The notes below the pieces were generated by a model that did no database searches, was not told the DNA's origin, and saw only the letters and a list, made by a program, of their open reading frames with translations. The translations under genes were made by a program, and so were the position numbers. A DNA stretch of 64,000 nucleotides from Apteryx mantelli (Eukaryota; Chordata; Aves; Apterygiformes; Apterygidae). Position 1 is the stretch's first letter. The number at the start of each line of letters is the position of its first letter. Shown one piece after another: positions 34,542-46,054 of the stretch. The stretch covers positions 9,043,424 through 9,107,423 of the forward strand of contig NC_089979.1 in NCBI RefSeq assembly GCF_036417845.1. The letters run 5' to 3'.

Positions 34542-37500
34542 GTAAGTGTTTTCTGGGTATGTTTCTTTTTAAATGGAATTGCATGCATAATTCTGAAATC
34601 AGAAGAAAAATTCTGTTGGGTTATACTTAAAGGGCATGCAGAGAGAAAAACTGCAGAAAATTTCTTTGTGGGTCTGTTCCTACAAGATTTTGAGCATCCT
34701 CATTCCCTGTTACTTTAATAGATTGCTGAGAAGCTCAGAAATTTCCAAGAGAAATTTTAAGTGAAAAGGATTCTACTGAGATACAAGTTACTAAAATATG
34801 AGTCTGGAACACCTTTTACAGATGTATTAAGATTAATTTAACTTAATTTAAATAAAAAACAGAGAGATAAGCAGTTTAATACGTACCATGAACTGTAATA
34901 CCAGAGGACTAGCTTTCCCCATGCTCATTTTTCAATTCAGTTTTTGTACATATGGATTGTTTTTGTTAACACAAAAATAATTTTCATTTGGATAAAACAA
35001 TTGCTTTTGTGCATAAAGATGACTTTTTACAGTTAAGTGTCAGTGGTCCTCCTGTACTGCTGGAGAAGCTATAACTTCACAGTGTTTTGTGGTGTCGTGG
35101 TATAGGCTCAAGTCTAGGTGCTCCACAGAAAGATACAAAATAAGGCCTTGGTCTGGAAAAGCTTAGTCTCTGCAGGTAGTGTGCAGATGAAGGAGGGAAA
35201 TTCAGAAGTGCTCAGGAATGATATTAGTGTATTCTTTTAAAGTTCCTTAAGAGGAAGAAAAAGGTAAAATTTTAGGGTGAGATTCAGGACTTGTAGTCAA
35301 AGACTTTAAGGTCCTCTTGGTTCTGCCCTACCTTAGTGAGGCTTGTCAGGAAATTTGCAGGGAACAGCTGTATTGATAACAGCTGCATTTCTTAGAGTGG
35401 AGGAATCTTTTTCCAGATAGAACAAGATTTTTGAAACTGCTTTATACTGCTCTATCCCATCAAAAGGAGACTAAAATAAATTGTTTTTCTCTCTGTTGCT
35501 ATGTCCTTAAGGCACAAGACTTCATCTCATTCTTCGATAACCCTCATATTTCCTTCCTTTGGATTAGCATGGTATATCACACTAGCGTTCAGATTAATGC
35601 TTTTTGGGCACAAGATTTTTTCAGCAGTCTTATTTTCAAGAGATTCAGTCTTAAGTTAATATAATCTAACTGTAGGAGTTGGAAAAGCATGTAACTTCCA
35701 GTTTCCATATGTTCCTGTATAATGTAACCACCTTCCAAGATAACACTTCTGTAACACATGAAAAGAAAGAAATAGCACGACATGAGTGTTGACCAAAAGG
35801 TTTGCTGCTGGGGGTTGGCTTACAAAGTATTGAAATTGGGGAGTAATTCTTCCTAGTGGATACCAACCTTTCTGTGTGGCGCACACAGCAAATGTCAGTT
35901 CCAGGAACACTTCAAAATATCATAGCTGTATGGTTTCTATCAGATCTGCCTGAATGTCTCTCTCCTGTCTCTTAAAGGAGACCTTTATGCAGCCCTAAAG
36001 ATCAGACTTGCCTACTGATCGGATAACAAGTTCTAAGGCATCCATGCGCACAGAAAGGATAACTGCCCAGCTGCTACGACTGCATGGATGAGGCCATGCT
36101 TTCTTTTCTATAAACAGGAGGAAAAGAAAAGAAAAAAAAAAGAAAAGTGCAAGATACCATTGGCTCCAGCACTGCCTTTTTCATATCTTCATTTGTGCAG
36201 ACACTGCCATCCCAGAAATACCCTAAGAAAAATGAACAGCCAACCTAAGCTAAATAAGTCCTTGCTGAGAAATTAATTTCATCATGCATTTGTGAATTAT
36301 GAAAAAATATCATTCCGAGGTCTTAGTAAACTAGGTGGTAGGATTCATATTATCTAACGTTAGACATCTATGTCTAAGGCAGTTACTGTAGCTTCCCGTT
36401 ATAATCAGTGGAGAAGAAAAGGCATATTTTTGAGCATGATTTGGTTCACTGGTTTTAGACATCCAATTTAAGATAAGACAGATTGCACCTTGAAGAGCCT
36501 ATTTCTCTTTATTGATTATAGAAGAGCCTAGACAACTAACTCAGTTGTAGACATGATCTGTGTTGTTAGATGAATCTCCCTGTTTGAATTTCTTTGCTTG
36601 TCTCAGCAGGGGCAGTATGCACAGTGGTTAATCAGTGCAGCTTGGGAATTAGAATATGAGGTGAACTTTGTGATGTTATTGGATGGGGTTTCCAGTCAGA
36701 AGAGCTTTAGAGATCTTCATCTGTCACAAGTTATACGATGCATCTTGTGTCCGATTAGTATCTCAGATATGTCATGTATCTCAAATGGCGTTTGCATTTT
36801 TCAGTGACTTCTGGGACTGGTGTGGTGAAGTTAGTTGCTACCGAATTCCTTCTATGTTTCCTTTGTATATTCCAAAAGGGGTAAATGTTAGCTACTGTGA
36901 CAGAACATGCAGAAATTTGCTGACCTCATTTCAATTGCTCATGGTGAAAATTATACATTTAAGATCCCAGATTAGGGTCTTTGGGGGGTTGGCTTTGTTT
37001 TATCCATCTTGAAACCATATAAATCTTTATTTGAGAAATGTTCAAAAAGGGAGAAGGATATACAGAATGCTCCTGTCTTTGACTGGCAGCTGCCTGCTGT
37101 CTTACATTTGGCAGAAACAGCAGCCCAGTGGATGTATTGGGTTAAATGAGTCCTTGTTGGTACTCTGATTTTATCACCATGACACTAAAGATAAATTTGG
37201 ATCACTATATTTAAAAAGAGAAACCACTTTTTTTTTTCTCTCTCTCTCCACTTCACTCATCTATTTTTGTCAAATCGTCTTAATCTGTCAGGGATGATTC
37301 TTGGATACATTATCTACTAAATTTTCTCCTGGTCTTAAATTAAACAATGTAACACCTTTCCTCGCTCCCCTTGTACCGTTCCATTTTAACCGCCTTTCTG
37401 TCTGGCACATCTTTTCTATGATTAAACCATACTTTCTAATTCTGTTCTCCTCTGAGAACAAACAGCAAATGGTATCTCTCTCTCCTACGATGGTTTCCCT

Positions 37501-38625
37501 TCAGCATAGAGCCTCATAAAGCTTTAAGACTACGTTGTGGGAGGAAGTGCTGCATGAAGAACGGTGTAACTTACCTGAACACGGTATTACCAAAAGGTCA
37601 GAGTAACATCAGCCCTGAGGAATCAAACAGATAGACCAGTAATATTTGTTTCCCAAAATGCTAGCGCATTCCTCGGGGTAGTTTTTCAGGTTTACGGCAG
37701 AAAAGCAGCTTGGTTTGAAGTTATTATTTTGTTCACAATTACTTTTAACATAATTGTGTTTTCTTCTGGTGTTGACTTGCCTCAGTGACACTAGTGAAAA
37801 CACAAAAGATAAAGGCCAGCCCAGAGCTGTGGGCCAACCCACTCCTGCTTGCTCAATTAATTGTGTGTATAAGATAATCCTAGCTGAAAATGGCATTACC
37901 TGGTTTTTTTTATTTCCTCATAACTTTCCTAATATCAGAGATTTAAATAAATCCTAAACTTATCAAGAAAACTAAATTGCCGCAAAAATACCAGCAAAAA
38001 AGGCAGCTTCCTAAACCAGATTCTTATTATAATATATTCATATTGTTTTATAGACAACAGGTAAATTGTAGGCTCAATGAGTCTATATTGTGTAAAAGCT
38101 TTATTTAAAACAACTTTAATTCTGCCAAGTATGATACAATATGGATTTATTAATTCTTTAAGTTTCTGATATTAGTCCTATAGACAAAAGATATTTAAAA
38201 ACTGAAAATATTCTAAGGAAACCACTTTCTTCTATCAAAGTAAATGTAAAACACTATAATTTTGTAAGGCTTGACTAAATATGGCCTGATCATCCCTGAA
38301 TTTCAAGATGAATAGAATGTTTCGCCATGCTTTTGATCAGTCCTCTTATATCTGTACACTTAGATTATGGATTTATGATAAAAAAAAGTGTTTATAGCCT
38401 TCCTTATTCTTTTTATTTTTTATTTTAATTTGGATTTTTCCAAGAACTTTCTGTTTTCATCTTGATATTAATATTCAAATATATATGTCTGATAGTGTAA
38501 TACATAGTCTGGCTTGTGCTTCCCATTTTTCACTTTATTGTTTGCTTGAAGTAAAGCAAGCAAGTAAAATCATTATGCCCTTTCCAATAGAGAGAACTGA
38601 TATAACAGATGTACATTTGTTACAG
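34542..38625 (+). other. DNAAF11: DNAAF11 intron 2
   Basis: A 4.1 kb AT-rich intron. A purine-rich patch lies at about 36118-36145 and TCTC simple sequence at about 37238-37248. No exon or transposon was recognised. Two overlapping open frames near 36598-37012 (69 and 109 codons) have no known relatives. Confidence 0.8.
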
Positions 38626-38703
38626 AAAATGTGGGCAAACTAAAGAAGCTTGAATATTTAAATATAGCTTTGAACAACATTGAAAGAATTGAAAATCTGG
38701 AAG
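38626..38703 (+). CDS. DNAAF11: DNAAF11 exon 3 (LRR)
   Basis: It encodes [20 protein letters not shown] and IENLE, residues 61-85, i.e. the second leucine-rich repeat with the LxxLxLxxNxI pattern. The split codons at both ends complete E60 and G86. The match to human is close to identical. Confidence 0.96.
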
Positions 38704-40705
38704 GTAAGATTTTATACAAAATATTTTGCCTTTTCATTTTGAAACACGAGTTGTGACCTAATGTAAAGGAGGACGGGAGTTATCAGATATGCCCACCAGT
38801 GATGATACTTTGTTGATGCTCAGAAGGAGTCTTTAAATTTAGTGTACAGTGTTTCAGTTGTGCTTCTTTCTGGCAAATCCTTCCAATGTTGAAATTTTGT
38901 AATTGCAGTTTCTTAAAGTTATTTTAATTTTCACTCTTTGCATACTCTCCCACCACTGTTGCCAACTATGACATCTCTATTCTTTAATACCTTAAATAAT
39001 AGAAATCTCAAAATTATTCATGCTCCCCATACAGAATTAGTATTTCTGCACCATAAAGATAAGAAAAGTCTCTGATGCAGGTTAGTTAGAATGGTGTGAT
39101 TTTTTTAATGCTGTGTAAACTGTAAAAAGGGTTTCTCTTGTAATGTTTCAGCAGTCTGCTTGACTTCAGTAGTTAAGCCTCACATGAGAAGGATTTGCAC
39201 TGTGCACAGATTGCATTAGCAGTCTGGAGTATTTTTGTGGAGCCTTTCAGATTATTCTTTTCTCTGCTATTACGTGAAGTGTTGTCTATTTTTAACCCTT
39301 TATCCTGTCAATATAATAGCATGTACAAAGGTCTGTCATTTTCCATGATCAAATTCTAAGGCTTAGAGCCATCTGTAAACACATTCTGTATTATTTGAAT
39401 CATTTTTGACTTGAGTTCTTTTTCCTTCTTGACTTTGTTTAGGCTAGTTGCTATACTTTTTAAAATGTCCACCTTGGTGAGGGAACAGTGAGAAAAAAGA
39501 ACTTTTTTTTTTTTTTTTTAACATTCAGCAAGCTGGTTGAAGAGGATGGTGTAAATCAAATGGAAAAAAACCCAAATTGGTTAAGCATGAGTCTTTAAAA
39601 GTCGAAGAAATAGGCAGTACATTACATATTTGGCAATTTATTGAGAAACTTGCATCTGTTCTCATGCCAATAAATTTTAAGTTCCTCTATCAGGCTGCAT
39701 ATTTATTACTGTAATTTGTAATTTACTTAGAAGTTAAAACTTTTGGGAGCGCATCTTGCAAAAAATTGGATTATTTAAACCCCCTAATAAATCATTTTAA
39801 GTTGTTTATTCCCTTTCAGCTCCATTGCACATAAAATACTTCCCAAATAGACCTGCAAAGAAAAAGATGTGGTTACAGTGATGGGTACAGGAATTGAGCT
39901 CTTACTTAGCTGAACTTTTTTACTCTTAGAGTAAAGGATTCATGGAAAGATTCTGATAAAAGCAGAGTCTGAGAAAATTTTAAAAATATTCTTCAGATGA
40001 TTCAGCTTTGTGCCTAAAAAAAAAAAAAAAAAAAAGCATACTTATTGTAGTCAAGAAAGACAATGAATGGTGGAGGAAACTTTCTGGGGATTTGCAGTTC
40101 CTCAGTGATAGTTCATTCTTGTAGTTCATTCTTTCAATAACCTGATTTTCCATTTTATTAGATAATCTGGTGTTTCTGTTTTAACGAATTGTTTTGGTTA
40201 CAGATAACATGTTCTTGCCAATATTTGCCGTTTAAGCAGTGATAAAACGTTCATGGCAATGGTTGAGTCCATGAAATATAAAACACCGTCTTGATTTGGA
40301 GCTAATTTACAGAAAACATAATTTCAACACCTGAATGATGTTCGCTAAGATTAACTCTCCCGAAACAATTAGACACTCGTTTAGCCACATGGGAAGGTTG
40401 CAGCTGAGGAGGGTACCAAGGCAATGAGTCTGTTAGAACTGAAGTTTAGCTTATTTGGAAATGAAACATTTAATAGCTGATCTAGTATACAATCACTGAC
40501 CACAAAGTTTTGATAGTGATAAAATTAACAATGCGTTTTGATATTTTGTATTTTGTGGAGATTTTTTCTCTATATGAATACTGTGATGTCAAAAAATCTT
40601 AGCTGCGAATCACTCTCCCACTTCTGGCTTGGGAAAGATGTATACTGGTACTATGAAATTAGTGTACACAATACCAATGCAGGCAACAGTGTTATTCCCA
40701 AGTGA

Positions 40706-40737
<32 letters not shown>

Positions 40738-40786
40738 TGTGTACATTTATATTATGGGCAGAATGAATAATGATTTTTTCAAACAG
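38704..40786 (+). other. DNAAF11: DNAAF11 intron 3
   Basis: A 2.1 kb intron. It contains T and A homopolymer runs (39505-39519 and 40017-40035) and a (TG)15 microsatellite at 40707-40736, only 50 bases before the exon 4 acceptor. Confidence 0.8.
40707..40736. repeat. (TG)15 microsatellite
   Basis: Fifteen uninterrupted TG dinucleotides, followed by GTGT. It lies 50 bases upstream of DNAAF11 exon 4. Confidence 0.9.
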
Positions 40787-40959
40787 GCTGTGAAGACCTG
40801 AAGAAACTTGACCTGACAGCAAATTTTATTGGTGAACTCTCCAGTATTGAAGTTCTAAAATATAACATACATCTGAAGGAACTGTTTCTAGTGGGGAACC
40901 CATGTACTGAATTTGAAGGTTATAGACAATATGTGGTGGCAACTCTTCACCAACTGAAA
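40787..40959 (+). CDS. DNAAF11: DNAAF11 exon 4 (LRR and LRR cap)
   Basis: Residues 87-143: [19 protein letters not shown], then a repeat with [12 protein letters not shown], and the cap [13 protein letters not shown]. This is the end of the LRR domain with its C-terminal cap, as in human (NPC and FVVATLPQLK). The exon ends in phase 0 at GTAAGA. Confidence 0.96.
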
Positions 40960-42500
40960 GTAAGATTTTTAAAGCTATATTTTATTTATGTCCAAATCAG
41001 TAACCAGTAATCATAAATGATGCATTTTCCTTTAATGATAGCATTGTTGACTAAACATGCTAATACAAAACAAAGTAAATGCTTGTGGTAGTAATGCTAG
41101 GAACACTTTGCTTACTGTCCACAGGATATTACCTTCTATTCTGAAGAACGAGTGATTAGGATAAATAAATGATAATTAATTGGCTGTGTTTCGACTCAGA
41201 TGCAGTTGTTAACTTTCTGTCATTTTCACTGGAAGTCTTTAAACAAAGTCCTGAAAAAATAAATACACAGTATAGTTCTGGCCTTTTGATCGTTTATTTT
41301 TTTAAATACACAATGTATTTTCAAATTATTTTCATGACTGCAGAAAGTTACCAGGTTGTTGGTACCATACCTTTAAATCTTTTGTGAAAACCAGTAGAAG
41401 GATAGAAGTTGATGATAAAAAAAAAGCACTAGATTACATTGCTTGTAAATAGATACTTTGAGAATGAGGTTTTGTGAAATGAGTGAGCTGAGCTAATGAC
41501 TTCCTGAAATATGCTCTCATGGTTTTCCTTGGAGGAGCACTGGCACTCGCCTAACTTCTTAAGGAGCAGATTCAACTCACTTTGTTGGCAACACACTAAC
41601 ACAGCAAAATGATTTTCTAATGATTTCGTAAGCTGAATCAAGGTCAGATGAACACCAGAAATGGCTCAAGGGAAGGAGCAGAGGAGTCAAAGGAATCACC
41701 CCTTTTAGCAGCAGCAGCAGGCCATTAATTGACCCGGCTATTTTATGAAACCCAAACAACCATATGAACTGTTATATAATTGTTAGAAAAGATAATTTAT
41801 ATTTAAGCAAACTTTCCCACGTAAGACCACTAATTTAAAGGAAAAGAATCTTTGTAACTTGTATATACTAAGAAGTTTTTACACAAAAATAAAAAAGACA
41901 ACAGGACTTTCGCAGAATATATGCTAAGAAAGCATCATTATCTTGAGTAAGCTCTTTCTGCTGCGTATGTTTGGGAACTTTTAGGTGTTTCCTGAGAAAT
42001 CAAATAACTTCGAAATATCTTTCCTGAAAAAGCCAGCCTATTAACAAATGGGTGTGGTGTTTTCAATAGTGTGTTACAAAAATTGATTGAATTTAAATAA
42101 CACTTCCAGGATGAGCGATGAAATAGTAACAGTATTTTGAAGTTGTGAAGTTCTAACAAAAAGTCTAAATGGCAAGAAGGAAGGTCTAAATGGCAAGATT
42201 CATGGAGAGAGGTTAGTCTACTACTTAGTCCACTTAGACAAACTGAAATTGTTATAAAATGCAAAAAACAGCTTTTAGGCACACAATTTTGTCTTCAGGT
42301 CTGAGCGACAACATAATACTCTTAATTTTTTTCTAATACAGTTAGAGCTATGCTGTGGAGTACTATGGACTTTTGAAAGGCATATTTTTAGTTTTCTAGA
42401 GAAAGTCATCTGTTAAAAATAATGTAATGTTTAATGGATTTATTGATTTGAATACATATAAAATTTCTCACATACCTTAATTTTTTTTCTCTTTGGGAAG
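40960..42500 (+). other. DNAAF11: DNAAF11 intron 4
   Basis: A 1.5 kb intron. No repeat or extra exon was recognised, only a short CAG-type run near 41710-41720. The acceptor is TTTCTCTTTGGGAAG. Confidence 0.8.
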
Positions 42501-42700
42501 TGTTTGGATAGTAAAGAAATAGAACGTTCTGAGAGGATTCGAGCACTTCAAAACTATCCAGAAGTGAAGGAGAAAATCAGAGAGCAGGAAAAAGCTTACC
42601 TTCTCAAAAGAGCCAGAGAGAAAGAAGATGCTCAAAGAAGGATGCAAGAAAGGAAGGACAAGAAAGAAAATCAAATGGAATCTAAGCTTGGAATTGACAG
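42501..42700 (+). CDS. DNAAF11: DNAAF11 exon 5 (charged coiled-coil segment)
   Basis: Residues 144-209: [20 protein letters not shown], then [20 protein letters not shown] and more charged sequence rich in E, K, R and Q. Human has WLDGKEIEPSERIKALQDY followed by a similar charged helix. Such sequence is predicted to form a coiled coil. The donor is GTAGAC, weaker than its neighbours. Confidence 0.95.
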
Positions 42701-43872
42701 GTAGACAGTAACCAACAATATTTTGTAAATAGATACCATTCTTCTCTTTTTTGATTAAGAATTTTGTGTTCCTCATTAAACATTGATCATATAATTCCAC
42801 TTAAAATCTTTTGTTTGTCTTTTTACATTGATCCTAGCAGGATCTTTTCTCCTCATGCACTTTTATGTCTAATGAAAAATATAACTAACTGCAGACTTGC
42901 AGACAGTACAACAGAATTTTTGTCCTGAAATTCCAAGCTAATTTTTGCCATAGTAGTATGATTGATAGCTTCCTGCAGTAGGACACCTGGAAATTGCTAT
43001 GTAAGACAATATGTATTTTCCAGTGGTTCCAGAGAAAGCGATGATTCACCTGTAATTTCTTTTGCTTTAGCGTTATTAGGAGTTAAGAATGAAACAGGAT
43101 ATTACAGATCTTTTGAGATGAAAAGGGCTATGGGATTTTGATTCCTACATTTCTTTTACCTAGTATTACTAAGATTAGCTAGACACTAGAAGAATTTATA
43201 TCTGGGATCATCTTTCATTGCAGTTGCCATTCTTCTTATTTTTAGTCCAATGGAGTCTAAATTTCATAAAGATGGCTATGGAACTTACTATCATACATCA
43301 CAAATGTATCATAAATTTAGATTTCATTCCATATAGATACATAGATACAATTTCTGAAGATTGCAGGGGCTTAGGGCTAGGGGAAAGAAGATTCAGGTTC
43401 TAAAAACAGCATTTGAGGAGGTGCCTAAGTAAAAAGTTGCTATCCTATAAACTTCTAATCCGCTGCTGCCTACTGTTGGGAATACTTAAACATCACAGGA
43501 ACTGCAGGTTTTCTTTCACCTTAAAATTATGAAGGCATCTGAAAATTCTGCCCCTGAAATTCATCTGATGAAATATTTTTAGGCTTTCAAAGCATCACCA
43601 TAGTATCACTTCTTAGTTAAGTTAATGAAACACATTCCATCTAAATATTTCTATTAGCGGTAAAGTCCCTTGTAGATTTTTTGTTTTGTTTTGTTAATCA
43701 ATGAAAGAAGCAGAACAGAATCAGTTGTCCTAAATCTCTCAGATACTTTTAGAGCTCAATAGGAATTACACAGCTATATGTATTGAGCTAAAAAAAAAAT
43801 TCTTGCAAGAATTCATTAGCAGCTATTCTTCCTTCATTTTATTGGAATAATATTCCATGTGATCTCGTATAG
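42701..43872 (+). other. DNAAF11: DNAAF11 intron 5
   Basis: A 1.2 kb AT-rich intron. The acceptor CTCGTATAG is chosen because upstream AGs (43809, 43819 and 43822) would give stops or the wrong phase. No other feature was seen. Confidence 0.75.
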
Positions 43873-44052
43873 CCCAGACTCGCTACACGACAATGAAAAC
43901 CATCAGACAGAAAGAGAGAAACAAACATGGGAAGAAGCTGTAGATGAAGAAGAGAGAAGATTTTGGGAGGAGCCTACACCATATACGCCAGAATCTAGAT
44001 TAGAAACTCACAGATATATTGAAGAAAAAAGGAAAGCTAAAGATAATATAAG
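43873..44052 (+). CDS. DNAAF11: DNAAF11 exon 6 (acidic linker)
   Basis: Residues 211-269 begin PDSLHDNENHQTEREKQTWE and contain [20 protein letters not shown]. The latter matches human [20 protein letters not shown], which anchors the identification. The N-terminal part is acidic and diverged, and shorter than in human. The exon ends with split AG before GTATAT. Confidence 0.92.
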
Positions 44053-44449
44053 GTATATTTTTGTTTTGATATATTCTTTGAATTGAAGAGGTGGAATTTT
44101 GCAAGGAAAAGAGAGGAGGTAAGCAGCTACCTCACACTGAATATCACTGAGAACTAGCTGCTTAATTCCCTGTTGCCTTTGAAAATGTGCTTATAAAATA
44201 CAAATAGACTGTTCACTTTGTTTTGTTTCATTTTCTAAAATATGTTTATGATACCTGTTATTTTGTTTTTCTTCAAATAGATTTTTTTAAAATATAATTT
44301 CTCTTTTCAACTACATATTGTGGGCTTTAGAAATTTCCCTGTTCTGTCAGCTAACTAATAAGTTTCTTGCAGTTTAGTGCTTAATCTTGTTGTTAAAAGC
44401 ATTTATCAAGAGTGCAGATTGTATTATATAAAAGCCCTAAAGGTCATTC

Positions 44450-44452
<3 letters not shown>

Positions 44453-44482
<30 letters not shown>
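44453..44482. repeat. Poly(T) run of 30
   Basis: Thirty consecutive T, followed immediately by GCAG. It could be the tail of an inverted retroposon or simple slippage. In the sense orientation it looks like a strong polypyrimidine tract and cryptic acceptor. Confidence 0.9.
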
Positions 44483-44484
<2 letters not shown>

Positions 44485-44744
44485 AGAAGTGGCATTTCAG
44501 ACACCGTTTCTGTGTGTCTTACAATTTTTTTTCACATACTTTATCAAAGATCCTGAGTAATAAGACTCTTCATATTATGTATTGGTATGGTGAAGCTGAA
44601 GATGCTTGGCCCCTGATAATGCTTTAAAATTTTTTAAGGTTGCCACTGGTTTTGCTGATCACTGAGAATCAATGCAGTCACTAGCAAAAAAGTTATTTTA
44701 ATGCTACTGAGCTTAAGTCACTTCCATAAACACAGTAAATAGTA

Positions 44745-44962
44745 TCCCCTTCCTTCCTTCTCTCCTTCCCTCCTTCCTTCTATCCTTCCTTCCTTCTCTC
44801 CTTCTGTCCTTCCTTCTCTCCTTCCTTCCTTCCTTCTTTCCTCCTTCTTTCTTTTTTTGTTTCTTTTTCTGTCTCTGTCTCTCTTCCTTCCTCCCTCTCT
44901 TTCTTTCCTTCTTTCCTTCTTTCTTTTTCTTTCTTTTCTCTTTCTCTCTCTCTCTCTCTCTC
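44745..44962. repeat. (CCTT/CTTC)n polypyrimidine tract
   Basis: About 218 bases are almost purely C and T on the plus strand, mostly variants of CCTT, CTTC and CTTT, finishing with (CT) repeats (44943-44962). The few interruptions are single G or A. Homopurine-homopyrimidine tracts like this can form triplex (H-DNA) and vary in length. The arginine- and lysine-rich open frames on the minus strand are artefacts of it. Confidence 0.9.
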
Positions 44963-45976
44963 AACATTTATGCAAGGAATTTTTCTAGCTGTTCTCAGTA
45001 AGGGCATAATTTTTAAAAGATCGATCAAGTTTAAGTATTGAAAAAGTCAGCCCTAAGGAATTCTTCAGCAAAACTGGAAGTTTGCAGAACTTGTTGCTAT
45101 TATTAATTCAGTAATATTAATATCAATTCCCTGCTCATGATCTTAACATTTATCCAGGAAAATATCAGTGCTACAAGTCTGAATGATCTTACAGTGATCT
45201 GCATTGGTGTGGCAGATAAATTTAGGGTAGCTTTTGTATTGCACTAGCTGAAAGTCAGATATAGTTTCATCGCTGATAGCCAAACTTGCATAGGCAAGAT
45301 TAGTCTCCTTCGTCAGTAACGTCTATGGTATTTTTGAAGGAAGAACATAGCAAAAAAATGCAACAGATTCATCAACAAATAATCTATATGTATTCACTTT
45401 GGTCAAACTGTGTCCTGTTTTACACTGCCTGTGAACTTTTGACTGTTCAAATTCTTTTAACTAGCACAGAGCAGTGACTGACAGCCATGCTATTTTGAAA
45501 TAAGCCAAGCATTTGTGGGGTAAAAGAAATTAAGTTTACATGAATAAAAAATTTCTTTAGAAATGCTTATGCATGCATCAAAGCAGATAAAAGTAATGAT
45601 ACTTCATGATTAATGTGACCATTCATGACTAGGAAAACATCCAATTTCAAAAATTTTTAAGCAATCCAATGATTTCTTAAGATATACCAGATAAATTTGA
45701 TATATTGCTGTTTGATAATGGATGCTCTGTGAAATATAAAAGAAGTTATTATCAGTGTATGAGATGATATTATAAAGTATTTGCTCATCTTTAGATGATG
45801 CTTTTAATGTACAGTTGGATATTTCATGCCACCTTTTTGTTCCTGAAATAAGTTGTATCCTTAAAATCAAATGCCTGATAATACTTAGTCTATTGTCATC
45901 CTCTTCTTTCTTTTTTGCTATTCAGCAAAGAAGATGAGAATATGACAAAATATTTTTTCCTTTCTGCTTTGTTAAG

Positions 45977-46054
45977 GGAGTCAAAAAAGAAAGAGAAGCC
46001 ACCTCGGACATTGGTCACCGCAGAAGGAAAAGCTCTGAATGTAAATGAGCCTAA
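45977..46054 (+). CDS. DNAAF11: DNAAF11 exon 7
   Basis: Residues 271-295: [20 protein letters not shown] and NVNEP, matching human [24 protein letters not shown]. The acceptor AG at 45975-45976 is used here because it gives the conserved spacing. Another AG at 45924-45925 would extend the exon in frame by 17 codons without a stop. The donor GTATGT leaves AA, which with the next exon completes lysine. Confidence 0.94.

Larger units (their letters stand above)
44053..45976 (+). other. DNAAF11: DNAAF11 intron 6
   Basis: A 1.9 kb intron with an unbroken T30 run (44453-44482) and a long polypyrimidine repeat (44745-44962). An additional acceptor (ATTCAG ending at 45925) lies 51 bases upstream of the preferred one. 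Confidence 0.8.

Noticed and set aside
44713..45028. Minus-strand open frames made almost entirely of K, R, E and G.
   Set aside because: They are translations of the CCTT/CTTC repeat.
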